Assembly: GCA_000435595.1 (NCBI GenBank)
Contig: FR895422.1
Location: forward strand, 1,140 to 7,128
From: Firmicutes bacterium CAG:882
Lineage (GTDB): Bacteria > Bacillota > Clostridia > Lachnospirales > Lachnospiraceae
DNA: 5,989 nt
Direction: 5' to 3'
The translations under genes were made by a program, and so were the position numbers. The notes under the pieces are model-generated. The model was not told where the DNA came from. It worked only from the letters and a program-made list of their open reading frames with translations, and did not search any database. Shown here piece after piece: positions 1-5,989 of the stretch. Within the stretch, counting starts at the first letter, position 1. Each line of letters opens with the position of its first letter.

Positions 1-2618
1 CCGACTCTGAGCTCCTTTACCGTCATCACCGTGCCCACAATTACAAATACAATAACAATCACCGCAACAATCACAAAATTCCACTCATACGGAAGGTCTA
101 AGAGCTGTATCGGAACCAGCTTCAGCCCCTCCTTCGCCGTTGAGTATGTGAATACCCTGCCAAGCCTGTGCGATGTAAGCCATCCTCCTGTGATTGCAGC
201 CTTTTTTATCTGATTTACATAGACAAAGCCGTATATCGCCACAAAAACAGGAATCGAAGCAAGCAGTGACAAGCCGTCCTTTGCCGCGTCGCACGCCGAC
301 TGTTTTATGAGGAAGCCGTCATCCACACCCTCCTGCCTGTATTTTGCCCTCGCCTCGCGTAGCCCCGCAATATCATCCTTCAGGATTGCAATTCTTATGA
401 CCGCAAACATGAAAAACAGCGCCGCCACAAAGCATCCGTACATAAAAAACTCGTGCATTATGGATTTGTATTGATTTTTCAGTTCACCATATCTTGAAGT
501 GTAGCTTCCGCCGTTTCTCACGGCAATTATTGACAACTGCTGCGCGATAAATTCGGCATCCCTGTAATTGTCAAATATAAATTGCGCCTGCGTATATTTA
601 AACTCCTTGCCGTCGGCAGCCGCAATCCGCTCTCCGAGCGCTTCGGAGCCGTATATTGTATAATATTTTCCGCCATAAGGCACACCGTCCGACACATTTG
701 CCGAAGTTCCGACAACCGCAACCTCTACATCTATATTTCCCGATGCTGTCGGGATATGTATTACCGTCCCTGCCGTGAGCGATGAGTCTGTTTCATCCGT
801 GTTAAACAGCACCAGAACCTGCTCCCCGCTCTCGAATTTTTTGCGGTCTGCGCCATCCCACCTGATATTTTTTGCAAACGCCTCCCAGATGTCATCATAA
901 TTGCTGCAATAAATTTCCGTAAAAAGCTCCCCGTACTTGTCATCGTACTGCCAATAGCCGCCATTCATCCCGTAAACTTTGGTTACTTCATTGACAGCCT
1001 CCCTATAATACTCCGACTGCTCCATGCCGTTCCATGTAATCTTATGCGTTGACACCCTCGCATTATAGTTCATCGCGCGGATTCCCTCGACAAGCTCCAT
1101 GCTCTTGAGCGCCGTTTTTGAGAAACCGCCATCCGTGTCATAAAACGAGGCGTTGGTCGACGTCACCATCCCCGTCTCCTTATCCTCATAGTCAATCTGA
1201 TAGTAAAAGCCGGACGGCATATCGATTGTGAAATCATTCACAGAGCTCTTAAAGCCCTTATAATATGATATATCCGTGTAAATTTTGGTGAAGCTGTAGA
1301 GCACCACACTGCACACAGCAATTCCTATCACCCTCAAAAGTATCGTCCTCACTGGGTGAAGCGCGTTCTGACGCTTTGCCGCATAAGCGGGAGTTATCAT
1401 TCTTCCGTTCTTTCCGCCGTGTATCTTTTTTCTCAGGTGGTTTGCCCTGCGTGCACTTATTTTTCCCTCGCCCTGTACCATCCGCCTGCTCATAAGCGTG
1501 GTCTGCGAAGCCAAAACAGCCACAAGCATCGTTAAAAATACCACTCCCACAATCCGCAGCAGCAATCCGACATCAAAGACGAAAAAGTACTCTACATCCG
1601 CCGCCCTGCTCACGAAAATCACAGCCACGGCACATATCATGTACGCCCCAAGCACGCCCGCCGTTGCCACCGGGAGCATGGTAAACACACTCTCCTGAAT
1701 CGAGAACGCCCTTATCTGGCCTTTAGATGCACCTATGCACCTCATAAGGTAGTACGCGCTCTTTCTTCGTCTGTTTTCCTGAATTATTATGTATACCATC
1801 GCACAGCAGCCAATCACCATGACGGATACCAAAACCCACACATTCGTGACCCCGCTGTCCCACAGTACTGCGTCATAGACCTTGGAATTATAGGCTAAGG
1901 TGGAATCCCCATCCGCAAGCGTCCTCGCAAATTCGGTATTTACATCCGCATATTCGCCTTTAAGACCGTAAAATCCAAAATGAATTTTCTGAGCATCAAT
2001 CGTGGCAAAATCCTCCGCCGACACAATCATGCCCGGCATTCCCGAGTCCGTCGACCACAAATCGAGATAATTGTACAGAATACCCGTGACCACATAGCTC
2101 TTGGTGTGATACTCCTGATTCATGTTTTTCTCACGCAGTTCGCCGTAATCGTAATATTTTCCGTAACATACCTCTATCCGCTGCCCGAGTTCATATGAAA
2201 GCCCAAGCCTTTCAAGTGCCCCGAGCATAAGCGCTATCTCTCCCTCGCTCTCAGGCATCCGCCCGTCAAATATCCTCACTCGCCCAATGTCAGACATATT
2301 GTCGGGAAGTGTCCCGATATACAGCCCCGTATCATTTGAAAACGCATCCCCGTCGTCATTTAAGTATACATGCACGCCTCCAAGCACATCACCCGTCTTT
2401 TTTACATACGGGTGCAGTACTTCCGATGTTGTGGTATAGCCTGACTGTTCAAGTATCCAGCTCCCGCACATCCTTATATTCCTCTGATTTTCGTACTCCT
2501 CCATCTGACTGTGATAGAGCAAAAAAGCGGCAAGAAAAAAGCTCACAAGAAATACAATAGCCGATACTCTTATAAGCTCTTTCCTTCGCCGCCGTCTTCC
2601 AACACTAATCAAGTCCAT
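1..2618 (-). CDS. FtsX-type ABC transporter permease, duplicated 8-helix form (3' end outside window)
   Basis: One open frame without a stop runs from the start at 2618 to base 1, giving 872 visible residues; only a short C-terminal tail should be missing, because the last helix and the cytoplasmic TVKEL stretch are present. I predict membrane helices at about residues 15-35, 257-280, 310-337, 350-372, 424-442, 724-745, 782-801 and 844-868. Large outer domains occupy about 36-256 and 443-723. This is two FtsX units in tandem (one helix, outer domain, three helices). The first has the typical cytoplasmic motif LMRCIGASKGQI near residue 295. An arginine cluster (RRRRRK, 8-13) before helix 1 fits the positive-inside rule. 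The ATG at 2618 is preferred because AGGAG at 2626-2630 is 7 bases upstream; the in-frame ATG at 2624 is only 1 base from it. Such permeases work with a separate ATPase, none of which is visible, to export or extract lipids or peptides, or to act as mechanotransmitters. Its place after a two-component system suggests cell-envelope or antimicrobial-peptide defence. The substrate is unknown. Confidence 0.9.
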   Translation of the reverse strand, partial: MDLISVGRRRRRKELIRVSAIVFLVSFFLAAFLLYHSQMEEYENQRNIRMCGSWILEQSGYTTTSEVLHPYVKKTGDVLGGVHVYLNDDGDAFSNDTGLYIGTLPDNMSDIGRVRIFDGRMPESEGEIALMLGALERLGLSYELGQRIEVCYGKYYDYGELREKNMNQEYHTKSYVVTGILYNYLDLWSTDSGMPGMIVSAEDFATIDAQKIHFGFYGLKGEYADVNTEFARTLADGDSTLAYNSKVYDAVLWDSGVTNVWVLVSVMVIGCCAMVYIIIQENRRRKSAYYLMRCIGASKGQIRAFSIQESVFTMLPVATAGVLGAYMICAVAVIFVSRAADVEYFFVFDVGLLLRIVGVVFLTMLVAVLASQTTLMSRRMVQGEGKISARRANHLRKKIHGGKNGRMITPAYAAKRQNALHPVRTILLRVIGIAVCSVVLYSFTKIYTDISYYKGFKSSVNDFTIDMPSGFYYQIDYEDKETGMVTSTNASFYDTDGGFSKTALKSMELVEGIRAMNYNARVSTHKITWNGMEQSEYYREAVNEVTKVYGMNGGYWQYDDKYGELFTEIYCSNYDDIWEAFAKNIRWDGADRKKFESGEQVLVLFNTDETDSSLTAGTVIHIPTASGNIDVEVAVVGTSANVSDGVPYGGKYYTIYGSEALGERIAAADGKEFKYTQAQFIFDNYRDAEFIAQQLSIIAVRNGGSYTSRYGELKNQYKSIMHEFFMYGCFVAALFFMFAVIRIAILKDDIAGLREARAKYRQEGVDDGFLIKQSACDAAKDGLSLLASIPVFVAIYGFVYVNQIKKAAITGGWLTSHRLGRVFTYSTAKEGLKLVPIQLLDLPYEWNFVIVAVIVIVFVIVGTVMTVKELRV

Positions 2619-2625
2619 AGCCATG

Positions 2626-2633
2626 CTCCTCTC
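2626..2633 (-). promoter_or_regulatory. Ribosome binding site of the permease
   Basis: The minus strand reads GAGAGGAG here, a strong Shine-Dalgarno sequence. It sits 7 bases before the ATG at 2618 and only 1 base before the in-frame ATG at 2624, so it favours the downstream start. Confidence 0.7.
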
Positions 2634-2661
2634 TCATTATGGAATAAATTCTCCTGTCTGT

Positions 2662-2667
2662 ATAATA
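2662..2667 (-). promoter_or_regulatory. Candidate -10 box of a permease promoter
   Basis: The minus strand has TATTAT, one mismatch from TATAAT, about 45 bases before the permease start. No good -35 hexamer lies at the usual distance. Instead, the second TCTTACAG repeat occupies exactly that place (17-base spacer after 2685), the layout expected of a promoter that depends on an OmpR-family activator. This is inference from sequence only. Confidence 0.4.
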
Positions 2668-2684
2668 AGAGCATACACTTCAAT

Positions 2685-2703
2685 TCTTACAGGACTCTTA
2701 CAG
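2685..2703. promoter_or_regulatory. Candidate response-regulator operator, two direct repeats 11 bp apart
   Basis: TCTTACAG occurs at 2685-2692 and again at 2696-2703, so the period is 11 bp, about one helical turn. Tandem direct repeats of 6-8 bp with this period are the usual binding site of OmpR/PhoB-family dimers, the class of the regulator encoded at 3811-4503. The repeats overlap the last codons and stop of the kinase gene and stand at the -35 position of the candidate permease promoter. In the related bceRS-bceAB locus the transporter has its own regulator-dependent promoter, so this arrangement is plausible. Part of the repeat is coding sequence, so chance cannot be excluded. Confidence 0.4.
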
Positions 2704-3811
2704 ATTCATTTATTTTTATTTTTTCTTTCACATTGTACCTCGGTATGGTAATCTTTATCGTACACCCCGGCTCGTCATCAGTACTATGTACCACAATATC
2801 ACCTCCGTGTGCCCTCACAACCATATATGCAAGATTCAGACCTATTCCCGTGCTGTCCTTTCTTGAATTTTCACCTACATAATATCGTTCAAACAGCTTC
2901 GACATCTCATCCTTATTCACCCCCGGGCCTTCATCCTTTATCTCAAGGCTTACACGGTCGCTTTGACATGTTCCACTCAGAATCACCCTGCCGTACTCAA
3001 GCCCGTTTGACACAATATTATTCACAGCCTGATAAAGCCACTCCTCATCCGCATCTATCATACATGATGGCACTCTCTCCACAATAAGGTCATCATTTTC
3101 AAGCTCAAGTCTCGTCACCAGTGAAGCTGTATCCACTCTTTTTTTGTTAAAATGAAGCTTTCCGACCCGAAGGCGTGCAGAATTTAACAGAAGCATCAGC
3201 AGCTCCTTCATGTGTTCTATATTCTCAATGCATTTTTCCTTGTGCAGCTCATCCTGCTGCCTGTCTTCTCCGTCAAGCAATTCCAAGTTCACCATTACCG
3301 CCGCAAGCGGAGTCTTAAGCTGATGTGCCACATTCTCCATAAATATCTGAATATCCTGCTGCCTGTCGGTATAATATTTCTCCTTTGCCCGCGCATCCTC
3401 CGCAAGTCTGTTTATGGTATGCTCATTTTCCGTGTCAGCTATATCATGTCGTCTTCCTCTAATCACAACAATGCATATTATGCCACACAAAATAATCACT
3501 GCCACACCGCCGAAAAGCAGCATCGTCCCATGAATATTCAATCTGTTCCACAGACTGAAGGCATCCTGCGTATATCCGAGATTTTTTGCCGCCTCTATAC
3601 CCATTGCCGTTTCACCCTGCCCCATGAACATTCCACCCAGCAGCTCCTTTGCAACATTTTCGTCGTACTCATACACAATTCCGACCATACTCTGCATCTG
3701 CCCTGTATAAAACTTCAACATAAAAAGCATGCCGCCAAGAGCCAGAGCTCCCATGCAGCATGCAAGACCTATTATAGCAATATCAAAACCTCTGTATTTT
3801 CCACTCTTCAT
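2687..3811 (-). CDS. Sensor histidine kinase of a two-component system
   Basis: This 374-residue membrane kinase presumably autophosphorylates and passes phosphate to the regulator encoded just upstream. Two membrane helices (about 11-33 and 96-117) flank an outer loop of about 60 residues. A cytoplasmic linker leads to the dimerisation domain with HQLKTP, in which His163 is the phosphate acceptor. The ATPase domain shows the N-box NNIVSNGLEY (Asn269), the G1 box DEGPG (293-297), the F-box LFERYY and the G2 box TGIGL (from 321). All catalytic boxes are present, so it should be active. The start ATG overlaps the regulator stop by one base (TAATG), and GGGGTGA at 3818-3824 is a good ribosome site 6 bases upstream, so translation is probably coupled. 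The loop is longer than in BceS-type intramembrane sensors, which have almost none, so ligand sensing by the loop is possible. The signal is unknown. Confidence 0.95.
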   Translation of the reverse strand: MKSGKYRGFDIAIIGLACCMGALALGGMLFMLKFYTGQMQSMVGIVYEYDENVAKELLGGMFMGQGETAMGIEAAKNLGYTQDAFSLWNRLNIHGTMLLFGGVAVIILCGIICIVVIRGRRHDIADTENEHTINRLAEDARAKEKYYTDRQQDIQIFMENVAHQLKTPLAAVMVNLELLDGEDRQQDELHKEKCIENIEHMKELLMLLLNSARLRVGKLHFNKKRVDTASLVTRLELENDDLIVERVPSCMIDADEEWLYQAVNNIVSNGLEYGRVILSGTCQSDRVSLEIKDEGPGVNKDEMSKLFERYYVGENSRKDSTGIGLNLAYMVVRAHGGDIVVHSTDDEPGCTIKITIPRYNVKEKIKINESVRVL

Positions 3812-4503
3812 TATCTGTCACCCCGTTCATTCCACCTGTAGCCGATTCCTCTGACCGTGTCAATGTATTCCCTGTCATTCCATCTGCCAAGCTTCTTACG
3901 CAGACGGCTTACCTCCACTGACAGTGTATTGTCATCCACAAACTCACCGTCAATATCCCACATCAGCTCAAGGAGCCTTTCTCTGGGTATTAGAATACCG
4001 GGATTCTCCATAAAAAAGCCAAGCAGCTTAAGCTCGTTTTTCCTAAGCTCCAATTCCTCACCACACTTATACACTCTCCCCGCCGGCTTATCATATGATA
4101 AATCTCCTGCTCTGTATATCTCACTGCTCTTATGATATCTGTTAAGATGCGCCCCGACACGAGCCATAAGCTCACGCTTCCTGAACGGCTTCCCAAGATA
4201 ATCATTACCGCCCGTCTCAAGTCCTCTCACAACGCTGTCCTCATCGTCAAGTGCCGTCAAAAAGATAACCGGAGCACTGCTTCCTAAGCCATCCCTGATA
4301 TATTCGCACAATTCAAACCCGCTTCCATCGGGAAGCATGACATCAAGCAGATACAAATCTACACCACCGTGAGCAATAATTTTCTCTGCCTCCTGCATGT
4401 CTCCGCATGCAGTTACATCATAGCCGTCCTTTACAAGAAACTCGCACAAGCCCTCCCTTATGTCCCTCTCATCCTCAACAACAAGAATCTTCCCCTTACT
4501 CAT
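3811..4503 (-). CDS. OmpR-family response regulator
   Basis: This 230-residue cytoplasmic transcription factor is the partner of the kinase encoded directly after it. The receiver domain (about 4-120) has the acidic pair Glu10-Asp11, phosphate acceptor Asp54 (LLDVMLPDG), Thr83, Tyr102 and Lys105 (KPF), so all switch residues are present. The usual GADDY motif reads GGNDY here. The winged-helix DNA-binding domain spans about 131-226. Its recognition region VDDNTLSVEVSRLRKKL (189-205) and final RGIGYRW resemble regulators of the BceR/GraR/VncR group, which control ABC exporters of antimicrobial peptides; the resemblance is from memory, not from an alignment. I chose the ATG at 4503 because AAGGGAG at 4509-4515 lies 5 bases upstream; an in-frame TTG at 4518 overlaps that site and is less likely. 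The gene is first in its transcription unit, behind an extended -10 promoter. Confidence 0.95.
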   Translation of the reverse strand: MSKGKILVVEDERDIREGLCEFLVKDGYDVTACGDMQEAEKIIAHGGVDLYLLDVMLPDGSGFELCEYIRDGLGSSAPVIFLTALDDEDSVVRGLETGGNDYLGKPFRKRELMARVGAHLNRYHKSSEIYRAGDLSYDKPAGRVYKCGEELELRKNELKLLGFFMENPGILIPRERLLELMWDIDGEFVDDNTLSVEVSRLRKKLGRWNDREYIDTVRGIGYRWNERGDR

Positions 4504-4508
4504 GTGAA

Positions 4509-4515
4509 CTCCCTT
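4509..4515 (-). promoter_or_regulatory. Ribosome binding site of the response regulator
   Basis: AAGGGAG on the minus strand stands 5 bases before the ATG at 4503. It decides the start, since the longer frame from the TTG at 4518 would translate through this site. Confidence 0.7.
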
Positions 4516-4533
4516 CAACGTGATAATATATTA

Positions 4534-4562
4534 ATTATACCACAGCCGCTTCAACAAATAAA
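4534..4562 (-). promoter_or_regulatory. Promoter of the two-component system, extended -10 type
   Basis: The minus strand carries TGGTATAAT at 4534-4542, a perfect extended -10 element (TGnTATAAT). The -35 candidate 17 bases upstream is TTTATT (4557-4562), which is weak but tolerable with an extended -10. Transcription should begin near 4527, giving a leader of about 24 bases before the regulator start. No 11-bp-spaced TCTTACAG repeat like that before the permease is seen here. Confidence 0.65.
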
Positions 4563-4606
4563 GACATGGCATCCTGGTGAACTGTCGTTAAATCGCAGGA
4601 TGCCAT
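4557..4606 (-). terminator. Probable intrinsic terminator after the DUF308 gene
   Basis: ATGGCATCCTG (4566-4576) and CAGGATGCCAT (4596-4606) form a perfect 11-bp stem with a 19-base loop, beginning 25 bases after the end of the DUF308 gene. On the minus strand the stem is followed by TCTTTATTT, an interrupted U-rich tract, whereas the plus-strand side has none. This supports termination of the ftsH-DUF308 transcript. The long loop and broken tract make it weaker than a classical terminator. Confidence 0.6.
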
Positions 4607-4631
4607 ACCATTATACGTTGAACGTCCGTGA

Positions 4632-5174
4632 TTATTTAATGTTCTTTCCGAAGCTCCCCGCCATGATAACGCAGTCTGCTCCAAGCAGAATGAGATACGT
4701 TCCTATAAGCACCGATGCCGAGAACAGTGCTATCGACGGCGAGAATATCATGAGCACTCCCAAGATGATTCCGATTATATTAAGCACGAGAGAGAATATG
4801 TAATATACTCTTCCGGCTCCAATCCTGACAAGCGGAAGATGTGACAGTCTCGATATGCTGTGCGCGATGAACCATATCGGTATGAGCATAACGATTATAA
4901 GCTGTCCCGCATTCGGATACATGAGAAGCATCGCTCCTGCAAGTACGCTCATTACACCGGATACGAGTGCGAGCACAGGTCCGAAGCCCGTGTATTTTTC
5001 CATCTTGACATAGAAGATAATGTCAGCGATACCTGTAACTATCGCCATGACACCGTATATGATTGAGAAGCCCCAAAATACACCTGTCGGACAGATAAGT
5101 GTGACTATGCCGAGTATGATGAGCAATACGCCCTCTGTCAACTCAAGCCATTTGCAGCGTGAGTATTCCTTCAT
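4632..5174 (-). CDS. DUF308/HdeD-like six-helix membrane protein
   Basis: This 180-residue, very hydrophobic protein is nearly all membrane, with six predicted helices at about 10-29, 33-55, 66-86, 90-108, 123-144 and 150-172. The repeated pattern of helix pairs with small residues (EGVLLIILGIVTLICP, then SGVMSVLAGAMLLMYP, then LNIIGIILGVLMIFSP) is typical of the DUF308/HdeD family, which consists of three repeats of a two-helix unit. In enterobacteria HdeD is linked to acid resistance at high density; the molecular role in Firmicutes is not known. There is no signal peptide and no catalytic motif. The ATG overlaps the ftsH stop by four bases (ATGA), and AGGTGAG at 5180-5186 is a ribosome site 5 bases upstream, so it is probably co-translated with FtsH. 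A role with FtsH in membrane quality control is conjecture from this coupling. The family assignment is fairly sure. Confidence 0.88.
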   Translation of the reverse strand: MKEYSRCKWLELTEGVLLIILGIVTLICPTGVFWGFSIIYGVMAIVTGIADIIFYVKMEKYTGFGPVLALVSGVMSVLAGAMLLMYPNAGQLIIVMLIPIWFIAHSISRLSHLPLVRIGAGRVYYIFSLVLNIIGIILGVLMIFSPSIALFSASVLIGTYLILLGADCVIMAGSFGKNIK

Positions 5175-5989
5175 GCCTGCTCACCTGCCTTTCCTTTACC
5201 ATCATTGAGAATCCTCATGAACTCATCTCCGGTGATGGTCTCCTTCTCGTAGAGATACATGGCAAGCTCATCAAGCTTAGCCCTGTTGTCCTCAAGAAGC
5301 TTCTTTGCCTTCTCGTGCTGGCGTTTCACAAGCTCGACAACCTTCTTGTCAATCTCCTTCTGCGTGTCTGCGGAGCAGCTAAGAGATGTATCGCCGCCGA
5401 GATACTGGTTCGTGACGGTCTCCATCGCAACCATGTCGAACTCCTCCGTCATTCCGTATCTGGTAATCATCGCACGCGCGAGCTTCGTCGCCTGCTCTAT
5501 ATCGTTGGATGCACCGGTAGTAATCTCGTTAAAGACAACCTCCTCCGCTGCACGTCCTCCCGTGAATGTCGCAATCTTATTCTCAATCTCTTTCTTGTTC
5601 ATGAGGTACTTGTCGCCCTGCTCAACCTGCATTGTGTAGCCGAGCGCGCCCGAGGTACGCGGAATAATGGTAATCTTCTGAACCGGAGCTGAATTGGTCT
5701 GAAGTGCCGCAACAAGAGCATGTCCTACCTCATGATATGAGACAATCTTCCTCTCCTCATCCGAGAGAACGGCGTTCTTCTTCTGATAGCCCGCTATTAC
5801 AACCTCAATGCTCTCCTCAAGGTCTGCCTGAGTCACAATGGTTCTGTTGTTTCTTACGGTTCTAAGAGCTGCTTCATTTATAATATTGGCAAGCTCAGCG
5901 CCCGATGCACCGGAAGCCATTCGCGCTATCGTGTGAAAATCCACGTCGTCGGAGAGCTTAATCTTTCTTGCATGAACCTTGAGTATCGC
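5171..5989 (-). CDS. ftsH: ATP-dependent zinc metalloprotease FtsH, C-terminal part (5' end outside window)
   Basis: FtsH is a membrane-anchored hexameric AAA protease that unfolds and degrades damaged membrane proteins and selected regulators on the cytoplasmic side. The 272 residues seen begin inside the AAA module (AILKVHARKIKL), continue through the helical subdomain ASGASGAELANIINEAAL (about residues 25-42 of the fragment) and then the M41 peptidase. The zinc site is HEVGH at fragment residues 86-90, and the third ligand is Asp163 in NDIEQATKLARAMITRYGM, 77 residues later, the spacing of known FtsH proteins. The conserved KITIIPR and ALGYTMQ segments are present. The N-terminal membrane anchor, Walker A and B motifs and arginine fingers lie beyond the right edge. 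The tail after the peptidase domain is short and ends KGKAGEQA, then TGA. The stop overlaps the next gene by ATGA. Confidence 0.97.
   Translation of the reverse strand, partial: AILKVHARKIKLSDDVDFHTIARMASGASGAELANIINEAALRTVRNNRTIVTQADLEESIEVVIAGYQKKNAVLSDEERKIVSYHEVGHALVAALQTNSAPVQKITIIPRTSGALGYTMQVEQGDKYLMNKKEIENKIATFTGGRAAEEVVFNEITTGASNDIEQATKLARAMITRYGMTEEFDMVAMETVTNQYLGGDTSLSCSADTQKEIDKKVVELVKRQHEKAKKLLEDNRAKLDELAMYLYEKETITGDEFMRILNDGKGKAGEQA

Noticed and set aside
1..2618. Possibility that the left 2.6 kb is non-coding or a decayed gene, because it contains no complete ORF of notable size
   Set aside because: Reading the minus strand codon by codon shows one uninterrupted frame from 2618 to base 1. 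It merely lacks a stop inside the window.
2605..2637. Ten-codon minus-strand mini-ORF (ATG at 2637, TAG at 2605) overlapping the permease start, a possible leader peptide
   Set aside because: The only AGGAG upstream of it is 13 bases away, it overlaps the permease ribosome site, and it holds no regulatory-looking codon run. Probably chance.
2511..2882. 123-codon plus-strand frame spanning the kinase-permease junction
   Set aside because: It is antisense to the ends of two well-supported genes and has low-complexity Ser/Phe/Pro composition without a domain.
3212..3841. 209-codon open frame on the plus strand
   Set aside because: It lies wholly antisense to the kinase gene, whose protein has every expected motif. 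The plus-strand product has no recognisable domain and is rich in His, Ser and Leu, as shadow frames often are.
4610..4615. Second TATAAT on the minus strand, downstream of the DUF308 gene
   Set aside because: It lacks an extended -10 and any -35 at the right distance, and the terminator hairpin stands between it and the regulator gene.
4369..4803. 144-codon plus-strand frame across the intergenic region
   Set aside because: It runs antisense through the regulator start, the promoter, the terminator and the DUF308 gene, and its product is not protein-like.
5159..5692. 177-codon open frame on the plus strand
   Set aside because: It is antisense to the FtsH peptidase domain, shows no family resemblance, and has no convincing promoter or ribosome site.

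Overview
The window looks like chromosomal DNA from a Gram-positive Firmicute, most likely a Clostridia member near Lachnospiraceae. This is inferred from protein style (an FtsH C-terminus of clostridial type, an OmpR-family regulator with a VDDNTLSVEVSRLRKKL helix, and a very long duplicated FtsX-type permease), from strong AGGAG-like ribosome sites and from moderate GC. No marker gene fixes the species. Every gene supported here lies on the minus strand, so the biological reading order runs from right (5989) to left (1). There is no gene-free stretch longer than about 130 bases.

Right part (5989 to 4632): the C-terminal 272 residues of the membrane AAA protease FtsH, with its zinc site, are followed with a 4-base ATGA overlap by a 180-residue six-helix DUF308/HdeD-like membrane protein. 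The pair appears translationally coupled. It is closed by an 11-bp-stem hairpin at 4566-4606 that probably terminates transcription.

Middle part (4562 to 2687): an extended -10 promoter (TGGTATAAT) drives a two-component system. It consists of a 230-residue OmpR-family response regulator and a 374-residue sensor kinase, joined through a TAATG stop/start overlap.

Left part (2703 to 1): about 70 bases after the kinase begins a huge ABC-transporter permease. At least 872 residues are visible, with two FtsX modules, eight predicted membrane helices and two large outer domains; its very end lies beyond base 1. It fills the whole left 2.6 kb as one uninterrupted frame. Just upstream of it are two copies of TCTTACAG exactly 11 bp apart, correctly placed in front of a TATTAT -10 box. 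This looks like an OmpR-family operator at which the regulator could switch on the transporter separately.

Together the regulator, kinase and permease resemble the envelope-stress or antimicrobial-peptide modules (BceRS-BceAB, VncRS-Vex and relatives), in which a kinase senses a cell-wall-active compound and the regulator induces an ABC exporter. The ATPase subunit is not in the window and would have to lie to the left of base 1 or elsewhere. No RNA genes, CRISPR arrays, insertion sequences or attachment sites were seen.
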